From an uncultured Vampirovibrio sp. (GTDB lineage: Bacteria; Cyanobacteriota; Vampirovibrionia; Gastranaerophilales; Gastranaerophilaceae): a stretch of DNA of 64,000 bases. Positions 54,968 through 63,919 of the stretch are shown one piece after another. The DNA lies in contig CAJTPW010000002.1 in the NCBI GenBank assembly GCA_910578465.1, forward strand, positions 186,001-250,000, written 5' to 3'. The notes beneath the pieces were generated by a model. That model ran no database searches, was not told where the DNA came from, and saw nothing but the letters and a program-made list of their open reading frames with translations. Position 1 is the first letter of the stretch. Each line of letters starts with the position of its first letter. The translations under genes were made by a program, and so were the position numbers.

Positions 54968-55041
54968 TACGCCTGGAGCGATTCGAACGCTCGACCTACT
55001 GCTTAGAAGGCAGTTGCTCTATCCAGCTGAGCTACAGGCGC
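54968..55041 (-). tRNA. tRNA-Arg (anticodon UCU)
   Basis: The minus strand forms a 74-nt cloverleaf. The acceptor arm is GCGCCTG with CAGGCGT (one G-U pair), the D arm GCTCAGCTGGATAGAGC, and the T arm GAGCGTTCGAATCGCTC. The anticodon loop CTTCTAA gives TCT, arginine. CCA is not encoded. It is the apparent target-side landmark of the neighbouring integrated element. Confidence 0.96.
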
Positions 55042-55181
55042 ACAATATCTTTTTTGAGGTCAGCATAAAGCATAACCACAAACTATAATTTATCAGAAAA
55101 AAACTTTCGGCGCAAGCACTTAAGTTGAAAAAATCAGCCAAACGATAGAGAATTTTCGCAATCTTAACTTTTTGCAGCTCT

Positions 55182-55445
55182 CTACAACCCAAAACTCATA
55201 AGAAGCCTTGCAAGGCCTTGCTGTATAAACCCCAGAATAAGAAAGGCAACAATCGGCGAGATATCAATCATTCCTATTGGAGGAATAATTTTCCTGAACG
55301 GCTCAAAGAAAATATCCGTAAACTTTCTTAAAGAACGAAACGGTTCATTAAACCAGCTTACATTTGGAAACCAGCTCAACAGAACCCTTATGAGCATTAA
55401 TAACATTATTAAATTAAAAAGCTGATAAATTGCGTAGGATATCAT
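55182..55445 (-). CDS. YggT family membrane protein
   Basis: This 87-residue protein has two hydrophobic helices separated by the family motif RVLLSWFPNVSWFNEPFRSL, then FFEPFRKIIPPIGMIDISPI. YggT/YlmG proteins are small inner-membrane proteins linked to cell division or membrane homeostasis, and in cyanobacteria and plastids to nucleoid distribution. It follows the phosphorylase gene by 44 bases. Confidence 0.88.
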   Translation of the reverse strand: MISYAIYQLFNLIMLLMLIRVLLSWFPNVSWFNEPFRSLRKFTDIFFEPFRKIIPPIGMIDISPIVAFLILGFIQQGLARLLMSFGL

Positions 55446-55489
55446 ATTTTTGCCTTTAAACTTATGCTTGCGGCAGAAAAACGCCGAAA

Positions 55490-56284
55490 TTATACTCTTG
55501 AATTTTCAACTATGCTGTGACAAGCACATTCTTCTTCTTTGATATTTACAATAATTTCATATAAGAGTTTTTTCAAATGTTCAATATTATTTTTGAACAC
55601 TTCCATGACTGCAGCATGGGATACAGGTTCACTGTCAGACACGAGCCCCGCATCGTAATCCGTAATTAAAGAAATATTTAAAGGACACATATCCATTTCT
55701 TTTACGAGATAGCTTTCAGGATATTGCGTCATATTGATAACTTCAAAACCCTGATTTGTAAAGAATTTGCTTTCCGCCTTGGTTGCAAAACGGGGTCCGT
55801 TAATTACAACAACGGTGCCTGTTTTATGGAAATTAAAACCCAGTTTTTCACAAGATTCAATCGCCACTTGTCTTAATTTGGGGCAATAAGGATCTGCGGC
55901 GCTGACATGGGTCACAAGCGGCCCTTCAAGGAAGGTATCTTTTCTTTTGCCGAATGTCCAGTCTACAAACTGGTCACAAAAAACAATATCGCCGGGCTTT
56001 ATGTGTTTTTGCAAAGAACCTGCCGCACACGGGCTTATTACCCTTTTACAGCCGATTTGTTTCATTGCCCAAACATTTGCTCTGTAGTTTACATTTTCAG
56101 GCGTAATGGAATGATTTCTTCCATGCCTTGGCATAAAAGCAACCTTTTTGCCTGCAACTTCGCCGATTGTAATCTTATCGCTTGTGTGACCGTACGGTGT
56201 TTCGATTGTCACTTCTTTTGCATTTTCCAAAAACTCATAAAAGCCCGAACCGCCAAAAACACCTATTGTAGCTAAATTTTTCAT
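55490..56284 (-). CDS. mtnP: S-methyl-5'-thioadenosine phosphorylase
   Basis: This 264-residue enzyme cleaves methylthioadenosine with phosphate to adenine and methylthioribose-1-phosphate, the first step of methionine salvage. The phosphate-binding GGSGFY and PRHGRNH motifs are clear. The purine pocket has MTQYPES and SLITDYDAG; the two aspartates favour adenine over hypoxanthine substrates. No further salvage genes are in the window. It could alternatively act on methylthioinosine, but the TDYD motif argues against this. Confidence 0.92.
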   Translation of the reverse strand: MKNLATIGVFGGSGFYEFLENAKEVTIETPYGHTSDKITIGEVAGKKVAFMPRHGRNHSITPENVNYRANVWAMKQIGCKRVISPCAAGSLQKHIKPGDIVFCDQFVDWTFGKRKDTFLEGPLVTHVSAADPYCPKLRQVAIESCEKLGFNFHKTGTVVVINGPRFATKAESKFFTNQGFEVINMTQYPESYLVKEMDMCPLNISLITDYDAGLVSDSEPVSHAAVMEVFKNNIEHLKKLLYEIIVNIKEEECACHSIVENSRV

Positions 56285-56311
56285 TTATTATTCTTTCTTT
56301 TATTATATGTT

Positions 56312-57112
56312 TTAATCATCTTCAGGTGTCGGAACAGTTGTTGTAGTGCCTTCCTGAAGCCATTGTTTGGCACGTGCGCCCGCAATAACCTTGCCGTCGC
56401 GTCTTATACCGAATGCAAAAGCATCTTCACCGCCAGGGCCGTCAACATCCATGCAAATTACAGCATAGTATGCGGGAATTTGCGAATAAACACCCGTAAG
56501 CGTCTGGCCTTTTTCACCGTTAGCATTTTTCCCGCTGAAGCTGTCCTTTGGAACCGACCAGTAAATACCGTCCTGTGTTGCAACGTTTACCAAATGTGCT
56601 GCCGCATTGTCAGACACCTTTGCTGCAGGAAAACCCGTACACTTAGAATCAAGGTTGTTGCCGCTGTCTGCCGTAATATCGCTTACATCAAACTTTGCAG
56701 TATATAAGCCTGTATCATTTTTAAATTGTTCACACTGTGTATATGTGCTGTTTAACATTTCCGAAAACTGAATACAAAAATATCTTGCACATTCATCATC
56801 ATTCGTTGCACCCTCAAAAGGACAGGATGTGTCATCTTCGCTGAATACCTTACCGAATTGTCCCTCTGTCTGTTCGTAAGCATCAGAGTTTACCATCTGG
56901 TCGATTGTTCTTTTTAAAGTATAATAGCCTTTTTTAAATTTCAATTTGTTTTCATCAGGCATTGAGTTGAATACGGTAGGCATCAAAACTGCAGCAATTA
57001 CGGCTAACACCGCAAGCACAATCATTAATTCTGCAAGTGTGAAGCCTTTTTTTGTGCTCCCTGCGGTAAAACTTTTGTTAAAAAATTTATTTAAGAAATT
57101 CAATTTCATCAT
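56312..57112 (-). CDS. Type IV pilin-like (pseudopilin) protein
   Basis: This 267-residue protein carries a prepilin peptidase/methylation motif, KKGFTLAELMIVLAVLAVIA at about residues 21-40, with Glu at position 5 of the mature form. The C-terminal head has six or more cysteines, probably disulfide-bonded outside, and ends in a short acidic tail. I start at the ATG six bases after GGAG, not at an upstream TTG. The leader before the cleavage site is unusually long at about 21 residues. No other pilus genes are near, so it is a stand-alone minor pilin or pseudopilin. Confidence 0.83.
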   Translation of the reverse strand: MMKLNFLNKFFNKSFTAGSTKKGFTLAELMIVLAVLAVIAAVLMPTVFNSMPDENKLKFKKGYYTLKRTIDQMVNSDAYEQTEGQFGKVFSEDDTSCPFEGATNDDECARYFCIQFSEMLNSTYTQCEQFKNDTGLYTAKFDVSDITADSGNNLDSKCTGFPAAKVSDNAAAHLVNVATQDGIYWSVPKDSFSGKNANGEKGQTLTGVYSQIPAYYAVICMDVDGPGGEDAFAFGIRRDGKVIAGARAKQWLQEGTTTTVPTPEDD

Positions 57113-57181
57113 CAGACACTCCAAATACAAATTCTTGTCCCTATTATATTATAGTTTTTAATTGTTTGCAATTTTGTAAAA

Positions 57182-57216
57182 AAATATGCCGACATAATAA
57201 AAATATCGGCATATTT
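57182..57216 (-). terminator. Terminator of the anti-sigma/sigma/Spy operon
   Basis: AAATATGCCGA pairs with TCGGCATATTT, followed on the minus strand by a run of seven T. It lies downstream of the Spy-like gene and upstream of the pilin-like gene. Confidence 0.87.
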
Positions 57217-57247
57217 AAGTGTTTGTAAAAAGTGTGCTTTTTGGTTT

Positions 57248-57916
57248 TTAGTTTGTTTTAGGAACAGGTTTATACCTGTGGTCTTTTACAGGTGCCCTAT
57301 AGCCGTAGCCGCTGGTGCCGCCCTGCCCCCTGTGAAAGTTTTCGGGCCCCTGCGGTCTTTTGTGTTCCCTGAAATGTTTTCTGCCTTCTTCTTTGATTTG
57401 TTCATATTTTGCTTTTTGTTCGGGAGTTAAAATTGCTTCAAATTCTTTTTCATTATCCCTTCTTATCTGACGCATTTCCTGATCAATCTTTCGCATATCA
57501 CTGCGCAAAGTTTCCATTTTTTTATCCTGTGTTTTAACGCTCATTGAACTGTTTGCCTCTAAAGCGCGCATTTCCTGAAATTTTGCCCTTTTCTTTTCCA
57601 TTAAAGGTTTCATTTTGCTATGTCCTTCGGTTCTGATTTCCTTTGCTTTTGCAACCTGTTCATCGGTCAGCCCAAGAGTTTTATTGAATTCTTCCACCCT
57701 TTTTTCCATACGGGCTTTCATTTCTTCAGGTGTCGGTTTTTTAAAACATTCTTGTTTTTTAGGCAAATTGCAGGTTTCTGCAGGCTTTTGAGCCTCAACA
57801 TTTTGCGCTGCGGCATTTGACGCCTCGCCAACTTTACAGGGAACGGCTTGCGCCATTGAAAAACCGCTCATCACAACTGTTGCGGCAAGCGCCATCGTTA
57901 AAAATTCTTTTCTCAT
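57248..57916 (-). CDS. Spy/CpxP-like periplasmic LTxxQ protein
   Basis: This 222-residue protein has a signal peptide cleaved after SMAQA and a long helical, highly charged body with two LTxEQ motifs (LGLTDEQVAKAKEI, AILTPEQKAKYEQI). These are the marks of the Spy/CpxP family of periplasmic chaperones and metal- or stress-sensing proteins. The C-terminus is a Gly/His/Arg-rich tail. It lies 28 bases after the ECF sigma gene, so it is likely a member of the envelope-stress operon. Chaperone or metal role is inferred. Confidence 0.82.
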   Translation of the reverse strand: MRKEFLTMALAATVVMSGFSMAQAVPCKVGEASNAAAQNVEAQKPAETCNLPKKQECFKKPTPEEMKARMEKRVEEFNKTLGLTDEQVAKAKEIRTEGHSKMKPLMEKKRAKFQEMRALEANSSMSVKTQDKKMETLRSDMRKIDQEMRQIRRDNEKEFEAILTPEQKAKYEQIKEEGRKHFREHKRPQGPENFHRGQGGTSGYGYRAPVKDHRYKPVPKTN

Positions 57917-57944
57917 CTTAAAAATTTCCTTTCAAAATTATTTT

Positions 57945-58448
57945 TTACATTAAATCTTTTAATATATTAAAAAGTTCTTTTTTAGCATTGTAAATTCTTG
58001 ATTTTACCGTACCTACAGGACAATTCAGCCTGCGTGCAATATCTTCATAACTTATATGTTCAATCTCGGAGAGTATAATAACTTCCTTATGTTTTTTGTT
58101 CAGCGAATTTATCGCATTTGTTATTCGCTCCTGCCTTTCCCTTTGAAGAAGCCTTTCTTCGGGGTTTGCTTTTTTGTCTTTAATGTTTATAAAAACCGTC
58201 TCGTCGGTAAAATCCGTTTCATTTTTCTTTTTTGCACATTTTAAATAATCCCTTGAAACATTATAGGTAATTGTCGTAAGCCAGTTTGTAAATTTCCCTT
58301 TTTCTTTATATTTCTCCTTATTTTTAAAGGCTTTAATATATACTTCCTGCTCCAAATCTTCGCAAACATCAGCGTTTTCTTTGGTAACAAGCCTTATAAT
58401 ATTTCTTACTTTCTGTCTGTCGTTATTAAATATTTCTCTGAAATTCAT
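57945..58448 (-). CDS. ECF-type RNA polymerase sigma factor
   Basis: This 167-residue protein has region 2 (EDLEQEVYIKAFKNKEKY, FTNWLTTITYNVSRDYLK), which binds the -10 box, and region 4 (SLNKKHKEVIILSEIEHISY then EDIARRLNCPVGTVKSRIYN), which binds the -35. There is no sigma region 1 or 3. It sits downstream of a zinc-finger anti-sigma gene and upstream of a Spy-like gene, so it probably controls an envelope response including its own operon. Confidence 0.92.
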   Translation of the reverse strand: MNFREIFNNDRQKVRNIIRLVTKENADVCEDLEQEVYIKAFKNKEKYKEKGKFTNWLTTITYNVSRDYLKCAKKKNETDFTDETVFINIKDKKANPEERLLQRERQERITNAINSLNKKHKEVIILSEIEHISYEDIARRLNCPVGTVKSRIYNAKKELFNILKDLM

Positions 58449-58484
58449 CTTTTATCCTAAAACATATTGCATTTATCAGAGCAA

Positions 58485-58850
58485 TTACTCGCCAAAATCC
58501 ACCATTATAAACCCGTAATCATCCACGGGAAGGCCCATTTGTTCATACGTATAATCTTCCCCCGTTAAATATGCAACGGTTTCATTCATATATGAATCAG
58601 GGTTAACAAGCTGAATTGTAAAAAATGTAAGAAATGCAAGGAAAAACACTGCGGCAATTTTCATCACCTTTGCTTGCATGCGTTTTTTTCTTTTAAATGT
58701 AAAAGAGACTTCATTTACAAGGTTTGAAACCTTTTGCATATTTTCATGCTCTTCTCTGCACTCGGAACAAATTTTAATATGCTCCAAAAGCTCGGTTTCA
58801 TCCTCTTTTATAAAGAGTTCTTCGTATTTGCCGCATTTTTTATTGCTCAT
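58485..58850 (-). CDS. Zinc-finger (zf-HC2) anti-sigma factor
   Basis: This 121-residue protein has an N-terminal zinc-binding anti-sigma domain with the HIKICSEC (HxxxCxxC) motif, then one membrane helix at about 66-83 and a short acidic outer part ending FIMVDFGE. It should hold the ECF sigma factor at the membrane until a signal frees it. It is the first gene of the operon, before sigma, the reverse of the commonest order. Confidence 0.85.
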   Translation of the reverse strand: MSNKKCGKYEELFIKEDETELLEHIKICSECREEHENMQKVSNLVNEVSFTFKRKKRMQAKVMKIAAVFFLAFLTFFTIQLVNPDSYMNETVAYLTGEDYTYEQMGLPVDDYGFIMVDFGE

Positions 58851-58954
58851 ACTTTTAATTTCGCCTCGTTATGTTTTTCTTTTTATATCTTACATTATCT
58901 ATAACGATTTAAAATTAAATTTGTTCATTTCTTTATTTTAAATTTATAAAAACC

Positions 58955-60166
58955 CTATGCATAAAGCCATTCAGCTTCTGTGGCACGTCTTGTTACAAGC
59001 CCTGGGAGCTTCACCTTTTCGCCATCTTTATTTTTTGCATAAACATATTTCTGCATATGCGCCGCAGCGCCGTCAAGGTTTCCATCGCCAATCATCTCGA
59101 CAAGCCCCGAATCTTCAAAAGCTCCTTTACCGAGGTTATATGCAAAATCAACAAGTGCATCAAACTGCCCCTGTGTCAGTTGAACACCTGCAACCGCCGC
59201 ATATTCTCTAACTTTTTTCTCATATGAAGCTATATCGTTTCTTAAAAGTTCTTCTGCCTCTTCAAGAGTAATTGTTTGCCCTTCATAGACATCTGCAGTA
59301 TGACCGTATCCTATAGTTAAAGAACCTCCGGGGCAAATATAAGGCTCCAGATAAAGTCCTTCAAACCCTTTCATAGCATCAATAAAATTACTGCTCACAT
59401 GTTCAATCGGAACATACGGAGCTTCCTCAACAGGTTCTGCAACAACATCGACAATATCAGAAGCCTCTCCTGCTTCCGCTTTATCAACATAGATTATATT
59501 TTCTTCGCCGTCATATTCAATCGGTTTCGAAGCGCTGCTGCCAAATATGGCAATATCTCCATCTTCATTTTGATTTACATCATAATGTATCGGCTTTAAT
59601 GAAGTATCCGTGTTTTTTGTATTGGAAGCATTTGGAGGTGCCGCAGGAGCAGACGGTATAATTGAACCCAATAAAACCAGAAACGCCGCCCCTACACCTG
59701 CAAGCCCGCTTGCAATTACACTCGCTTTTTTAACACCGTCGTCGGTTGTATCTTTAGGGCTTAGATGGCGCGGTTTCCTGTCGGTTTTTAGCCCGTCAAC
59801 ATCAAAATCATCTCCGGAATGCTGTCTTCGTCCGGTTTTTTGGATATCTTTACGGATAGGCTTTCTGCTGGCACTTTCTGTTTGTATTCTGCTTTTTGGA
59901 GCATATTCATCTTTCTCGGGCACATTTTCAAGATAGCTTCTGCCCTCCGCCACTCTTGTTGTGCGGGTTCTTGTCTGAGGTTTTTCAAGCCTGCGCCCTT
60001 GAACAGAGGAGTGTGTTCGCGAAGAGCTTCTTTTTACTTCACCGGCTTCAATATCTTCGGTTCCGCCTTCGGCTCTTCTTTGCGCGGCTTCTCTTGCTTT
60101 TTTTTCATCTCTTGCCTGAAATACTCTTTGTATAGAGGCATCTATTTCCAACATTTCTGCAGACAT
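58955..60166 (-). CDS. Membrane-anchored GH24 muramidase
   Basis: This 403-residue protein has an unusual layout. Residues 1-145 are charged and Arg-rich, with no signal peptide. One hydrophobic helix lies at about 148-175, then a Pro/acidic spacer, and residues 260-403 form a T4-lysozyme-like GH24 muramidase. Catalytic Glu269 is in MKGFEG, and GYGHT (286-290) supplies the threonine; the C-terminal block GLVTRRATEAEWLY is typical of the family. It would therefore be a type II membrane enzyme acting on peptidoglycan. It stands alone, not in a phage cluster, suggesting a cell-wall role. Confidence 0.87.
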   Translation of the reverse strand: MSAEMLEIDASIQRVFQARDEKKAREAAQRRAEGGTEDIEAGEVKRSSSRTHSSVQGRRLEKPQTRTRTTRVAEGRSYLENVPEKDEYAPKSRIQTESASRKPIRKDIQKTGRRQHSGDDFDVDGLKTDRKPRHLSPKDTTDDGVKKASVIASGLAGVGAAFLVLLGSIIPSAPAAPPNASNTKNTDTSLKPIHYDVNQNEDGDIAIFGSSASKPIEYDGEENIIYVDKAEAGEASDIVDVVAEPVEEAPYVPIEHVSSNFIDAMKGFEGLYLEPYICPGGSLTIGYGHTADVYEGQTITLEEAEELLRNDIASYEKKVREYAAVAGVQLTQGQFDALVDFAYNLGKGAFEDSGLVEMIGDGNLDGAAAHMQKYVYAKNKDGEKVKLPGLVTRRATEAEWLYA

Positions 60167-60236
60167 TTAAAACTTCCATCCATATTATTACGTATATTAA
60201 TAAAGAATTCTTTTTTGCATTATTTGACTAAAAGAC

Positions 60237-60280
60237 AAAAAAACTTGAAGTTTTATTAAGAAATTTCACCTCAAGTTTTT
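60237..60280 (-). terminator. Terminator after rpmB
   Basis: On the minus strand AAAAACTTGA pairs with TCAAGTTTTT followed by more T. It follows the L28 gene by about 70 bases. Confidence 0.82.
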
Positions 60281-60352
60281 AAAATTTTACTTTAATAAAG
60301 CTCTTTTTTTCCACCCTGATATTTTTAATAAAAAATAGGGGGCAAAATAAAG

Positions 60353-60544
60353 CTATACAGCTTTTTGAACTTTGCCTGCTCTTATACAGGAAGTACAAAC
60401 TTTAATTCTTTTTACCTGACCGTTTACAATAGCCTTAACGCTTTGAAGGTTTGGCAATTGTCTGTAAATGTGGTGTTTATGTGAGAATGAAAGTTTAGAA
60501 GCTTTCTTTGATGCTTTTCCGCAAACTTCACAAATTATTGACAT
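60353..60544 (-). CDS. rpmB: 50S ribosomal protein L28
   Basis: This 63-residue basic protein has the L28 order: ICEVCGKASKKASKLSFSHK, then RQLPNLQSVKA and VKRIKVCTSC. The two CxxC pairs show it is the zinc-binding form. It has a normal ribosome site (GAAAGGATAA) and a terminator downstream, and forms the end of the gene run that starts with the HEAT-repeat protein. Confidence 0.94.
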   Translation of the reverse strand: MSIICEVCGKASKKASKLSFSHKHHIYRQLPNLQSVKAIVNGQVKRIKVCTSCIRAGKVQKAV

Positions 60545-60632
60545 TTTGAATTATCCTTTCAAGATTTGAGTATTTTGTAATAACTATCTTATGACAAAAA
60601 GGTTAATAGTCAAGGGGCGGAAATTAAACGGA

Positions 60633-61469
60633 CTACTGCTGGTAAATCCAAACATCAAAGCCTTCTTTGCCATAGCTTCCCGCAACACTTCTTGCAACGT
60701 CCATATTTGAATATGAACCGATTTGAAGACTGTAAACGTTTCCAACCCTTCTTATAAAAGGAGCAATGCGCGCTTTAGAATTTTTCATTGCGGTTTGTGC
60801 GGTTTTTGCCTCATCAAATGTCGGGTATTTGCCTATTAAAACCTTAATATTAGACCTCGGAGCAAGCTCTATCGGCGCAAAATTTCCCTGCGGGAGTGCG
60901 TCAATATCGGGAACATCCGCTGCAGTTTGCGGCATTTTCGGCATAAGATTGGAATTAGAGGTCTGGTTTGCCGTTTGCGGTTTTTGAGGCACAGCCGTCT
61001 GTTTCGGTTCCTCTTTTTGAGGTTCTTCATCAATATCATCTTCAATATTTGATTTCAGCTTTTCAAAGTGCTCAAGGTTCATAACCTCGTTCTTATCCCT
61101 GTCTTGCGGCAAAACACGACTTTCGGACGGAGCATTTTCTTCTTCCTGAATGAGCATTAATCTTTTATCTATCGTTCTTTTATCAGGATCATACGGTTCG
61201 TTAAAATTATCGGCAATTCCTGCAGATTGATTATTGGAGGCAGTTTCCATTCCATGCCTGCCATATTCGATATCCACTCTTTTTGCATATTTTTTAATAA
61301 AAACAACAACGCAGATAAACATTATGCAAAAGGTTACAAGAGAGAGCTTAAACACCCTTCTTACTTTTTCCTTGCGTTTTTCCACCCTCTGCACCCTTGT
61401 GGGGTTCATTTTGCTTTTTTTATAGGTTAGATAATCGGAAGATGAGCCGTTTAAATTCATGCCTTTCAT
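60633..61469 (-). CDS. SPOR-domain membrane protein
   Basis: This 278-residue protein has a basic N-terminus, one membrane helix (about 40-58) and a long polar, Gln/Pro-rich spacer. The C-terminal 75 residues form a SPOR domain (IKVLIGKYPTFDEAKTAQTA, YSLQIGSYSNMDVARSV), which binds glycan strands lacking stem peptides at division septa. It likely takes part in cell division or wall remodelling. It follows the DUF366 gene by four bases. Confidence 0.85.
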   Translation of the reverse strand: MKGMNLNGSSSDYLTYKKSKMNPTRVQRVEKRKEKVRRVFKLSLVTFCIMFICVVVFIKKYAKRVDIEYGRHGMETASNNQSAGIADNFNEPYDPDKRTIDKRLMLIQEEENAPSESRVLPQDRDKNEVMNLEHFEKLKSNIEDDIDEEPQKEEPKQTAVPQKPQTANQTSNSNLMPKMPQTAADVPDIDALPQGNFAPIELAPRSNIKVLIGKYPTFDEAKTAQTAMKNSKARIAPFIRRVGNVYSLQIGSYSNMDVARSVAGSYGKEGFDVWIYQQ

Positions 61470-61473
61470 GCCT

Positions 61474-62025
61474 TTATACTCCTCTCACCTTTGATTTTGC
61501 AAAGTTCATATCCTCGATTTCTGCTACAAATTTATCCAGAACACGGTTTGCAAACTCTTTAATATCAAATATTCCTGCCTCATTTAAAGATGAAACTTCA
61601 ATCGGGGCACCCTCGGATACGATATTTAAAGCCGTATGAACAAGGGATGAAGTTAAAGATTTTGTTGCAATTGAAACGGAGAGTTTTTTGCCGTTGTAAA
61701 AAATATCATCTCCTCTTCTTTCAACCTTTAATCCCTTTTCTTCAAGCGTTTCTTTAATTATGCATATAAAAAGCCTCTGGTTTGAAACCATATGTGATAA
61801 ACTTACATCAAAATCTTCAATTATAAAATTAAGCATTTTATCGGATGAAATGGGTTCATTTTTAATAACATCTTCAATATCCACCATCTCGGTAAGCCGA
61901 ACCTCAACAGGGCCGACAAAAGCAACAATGGCGCTTCCGCAGATGTTAAAATTTTTATAAATCCAGTGTGCAGAAAGCTCTGCCCCTGTATATTTTATTT
62001 CTCTTTCAATAAATAGTTTCTTCAT
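61474..62025 (-). CDS. DUF366 family protein
   Basis: This 183-residue cytoplasmic protein begins MKKLFIEREIKYTGAELSAH, then WIYKNF and IVAFVGPVEV, the conserved start of the DUF366 family. Its biochemical role is not known to me. It lies 50 bases after queC and four before the SPOR-domain gene, so it is likely cotranscribed. Confidence 0.8.
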   Translation of the reverse strand: MKKLFIEREIKYTGAELSAHWIYKNFNICGSAIVAFVGPVEVRLTEMVDIEDVIKNEPISSDKMLNFIIEDFDVSLSHMVSNQRLFICIIKETLEEKGLKVERRGDDIFYNGKKLSVSIATKSLTSSLVHTALNIVSEGAPIEVSSLNEAGIFDIKEFANRVLDKFVAEIEDMNFAKSKVRGV

Positions 62026-62075
62026 AAAAAAGTTTCAAAACCGATTTTATTTTCTACCCCTGATATTATTAAATT

Positions 62076-62777
62076 TTAAAAGAAAAGTTTTAGCAAGTCT
62101 TTATTACCGCTTTTTAATATTGCAGATTTTAATCTCTTGCAGCTTTCGCAAACCCCGCAGTGGTGAAAAGGCGTATCCCTTCTTGCTTTGTCGGAGTTTT
62201 TGGATGAAGCGTAGCAGCTTTTTAAAAGCTTAAAATCTATCCCGAGCTCAACCCCGAGGCTGATTATTTCGCACTTTTCAAGGTCCGAAAGGGGGGCTAC
62301 AACTGTCGGATGTACATTTGTTGAGTATTTAAAAGCAGTTTCCGCAGCATTACAAAACTCGATTGAATTATCAGGAAAAGTAGCCGCCTCTTCTTTGTTT
62401 GCACCGATTATAACAGCCTTATACCCGAATGTATCGCAAAAACTTGCCGCTATATTTAAAAAAAGCCCGTTTCTGTTTGGAACCCAGACAGCACGTGCAC
62501 TTTCTTTCCCAAGAGTTTCAAATTCAAGTTTTTTATCATCCTTATTTAATGCGGAATTGCTGATTTCAGCCAAGAACGGAAGCTTGATGACTTTAAGCTC
62601 AACACCGTACTTTGCACAAATTTCTTCTGAAGCTGAAATTTCCTCTAATGCTGCTTTTTGTCCGTAATCAAACGTAAGTGCAAGCTTTATATCATACCCC
62701 TGCTTTTGTGAATATACAAGGCTTACATAAGAATCAAGCCCGCCCGATAATAAGATAACAGCACTTTTTTTGGGCAT
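62076..62777 (-). CDS. queC: 7-cyano-7-deazaguanine synthase
   Basis: This 233-residue enzyme makes preQ0, the precursor of queuosine in tRNA, from 7-carboxy-7-deazaguanine, ammonia and ATP. The PP-loop is SGGLDSYVS at residues 11-19. The C-terminal zinc site is CYASSKNSD with HHCGVCESCKR. The protein is of normal length. It lies three bases after the HEAT-repeat gene; other queuosine genes are not in the window. Confidence 0.94.
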   Translation of the reverse strand: MPKKSAVILLSGGLDSYVSLVYSQKQGYDIKLALTFDYGQKAALEEISASEEICAKYGVELKVIKLPFLAEISNSALNKDDKKLEFETLGKESARAVWVPNRNGLFLNIAASFCDTFGYKAVIIGANKEEAATFPDNSIEFCNAAETAFKYSTNVHPTVVAPLSDLEKCEIISLGVELGIDFKLLKSCYASSKNSDKARRDTPFHHCGVCESCKRLKSAILKSGNKDLLKLFF

Positions 62778-62780
62778 TTT

Positions 62781-63767
62781 CTAGTCCTCATCCTCGTCTA
62801 TATTATGCTCCTGCTGCTCTTCTTCCTCTTCTTCAAGGATGTTTCTTGCCTCTTCTTTGCAATAATACGGAATGTTTTCAAGAGAGAGAATTTCATCCAG
62901 AGCACTTTTGCCTTCAAGGTTATAGAGCGCAATGACAGAGCTTCTTGAAACCTCTTCATCAGGGTCATATAACATCTTTTTAATTAAAGGCACCGCCTCT
63001 TCGCAATTTGAATTCATTAAAGATTCAACCGCATTCAGCCTCACCTGCGGAGATTCATCCAGAAGCGCATTTTTAAAGACCGTAATAACGCGTCTGTTGC
63101 TTGAAAAATCAATCTTTCCAAGCGCCTCAATAACCCTTTCTTTTAAGAATGTAAATTTATCAAGAAAGTTTTTCTTTGCTTCAAGAATACTCAAAAACGG
63201 GTCAACCGCGCGCATATCTCCAATCATGCCAAGAGCAATCGCCGCGGATTCTCTTACATAAATTGATTTTTCATTTTCATCCGAAACAATATCAATTAAA
63301 GACTCTACGGCATTTCTGTCCCCGATTTTGCCAAGTGCCTCGGCTGCTGCGAGACGAAATTTATAGTGTTCGTTTTTATTGTTTAAACAGTATAAAATGG
63401 GCTCAATTGTGCGTGTTTCCTTATAGTTTGAAACGGCCTTTAAGCACAAAACACGAACGTCCGTAAAATTGTTTAAATCTTCTCCTGAAATTGCATGGGT
63501 ATCTTTTGCAAGGAGAAAATCCAGCAAATCATCAAGATTATCAGGATGACGGAGCGCATTTATTTCTTTAATCAGAACCTTTAAAAACTCATTATCCTTC
63601 GCCCTTTGAAGAAGAGATGAAAAAATTTGAGCAAGCTCATCCTTAAAATATTTTTGTTTTATTTCATAAAAAAAGGAGGTAAAATCGCCTTTACAGGCCT
63701 TAAGAGACTCTTCAACCAATGAAATTTCATCAGTCTGAATTTTAGTAAAGCAGGATTTTTTCTCCAT
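62781..63767 (-). CDS. HEAT-repeat protein
   Basis: This 328-residue protein is built from six or more alpha-helical HEAT repeats, seen as LAAAEALGKIGDRNAVESLI, SAAIALGMIGDMRAVDPFL and VRLNAVESLMNSNCEEAVPL. The C-terminus is very acidic. Similar proteins in cyanobacteria act as phycobilin-lyase relatives or scaffolds; no such enzyme is implied here. It leads the queC gene and faces dnaG across a divergent promoter region. Confidence 0.85.
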   Translation of the reverse strand: MEKKSCFTKIQTDEISLVEESLKACKGDFTSFFYEIKQKYFKDELAQIFSSLLQRAKDNEFLKVLIKEINALRHPDNLDDLLDFLLAKDTHAISGEDLNNFTDVRVLCLKAVSNYKETRTIEPILYCLNNKNEHYKFRLAAAEALGKIGDRNAVESLIDIVSDENEKSIYVRESAAIALGMIGDMRAVDPFLSILEAKKNFLDKFTFLKERVIEALGKIDFSSNRRVITVFKNALLDESPQVRLNAVESLMNSNCEEAVPLIKKMLYDPDEEVSRSSVIALYNLEGKSALDEILSLENIPYYCKEEARNILEEEEEEQQEHNIDEDED

Positions 63768-63919
63768 TAAAAACCTTGTTTGTAAGTCTTAAACTTATAC
63801 TTTCCAATATACAAATTACTATAAAAATTGTAAAAATTACATTATTTGTAAACTTTTTTGACAAAAACCTTTAAATATGTACAAAAATTGTCATCTTGGT
63901 GTTATACCACAAAAGGAAT

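Noticed and set aside
62778..63919. PreQ1 riboswitch for queC
   Set aside because: queC starts three bases after the HEAT-repeat gene, leaving no leader, and the region before the HEAT gene shows no preQ1 aptamer motif.
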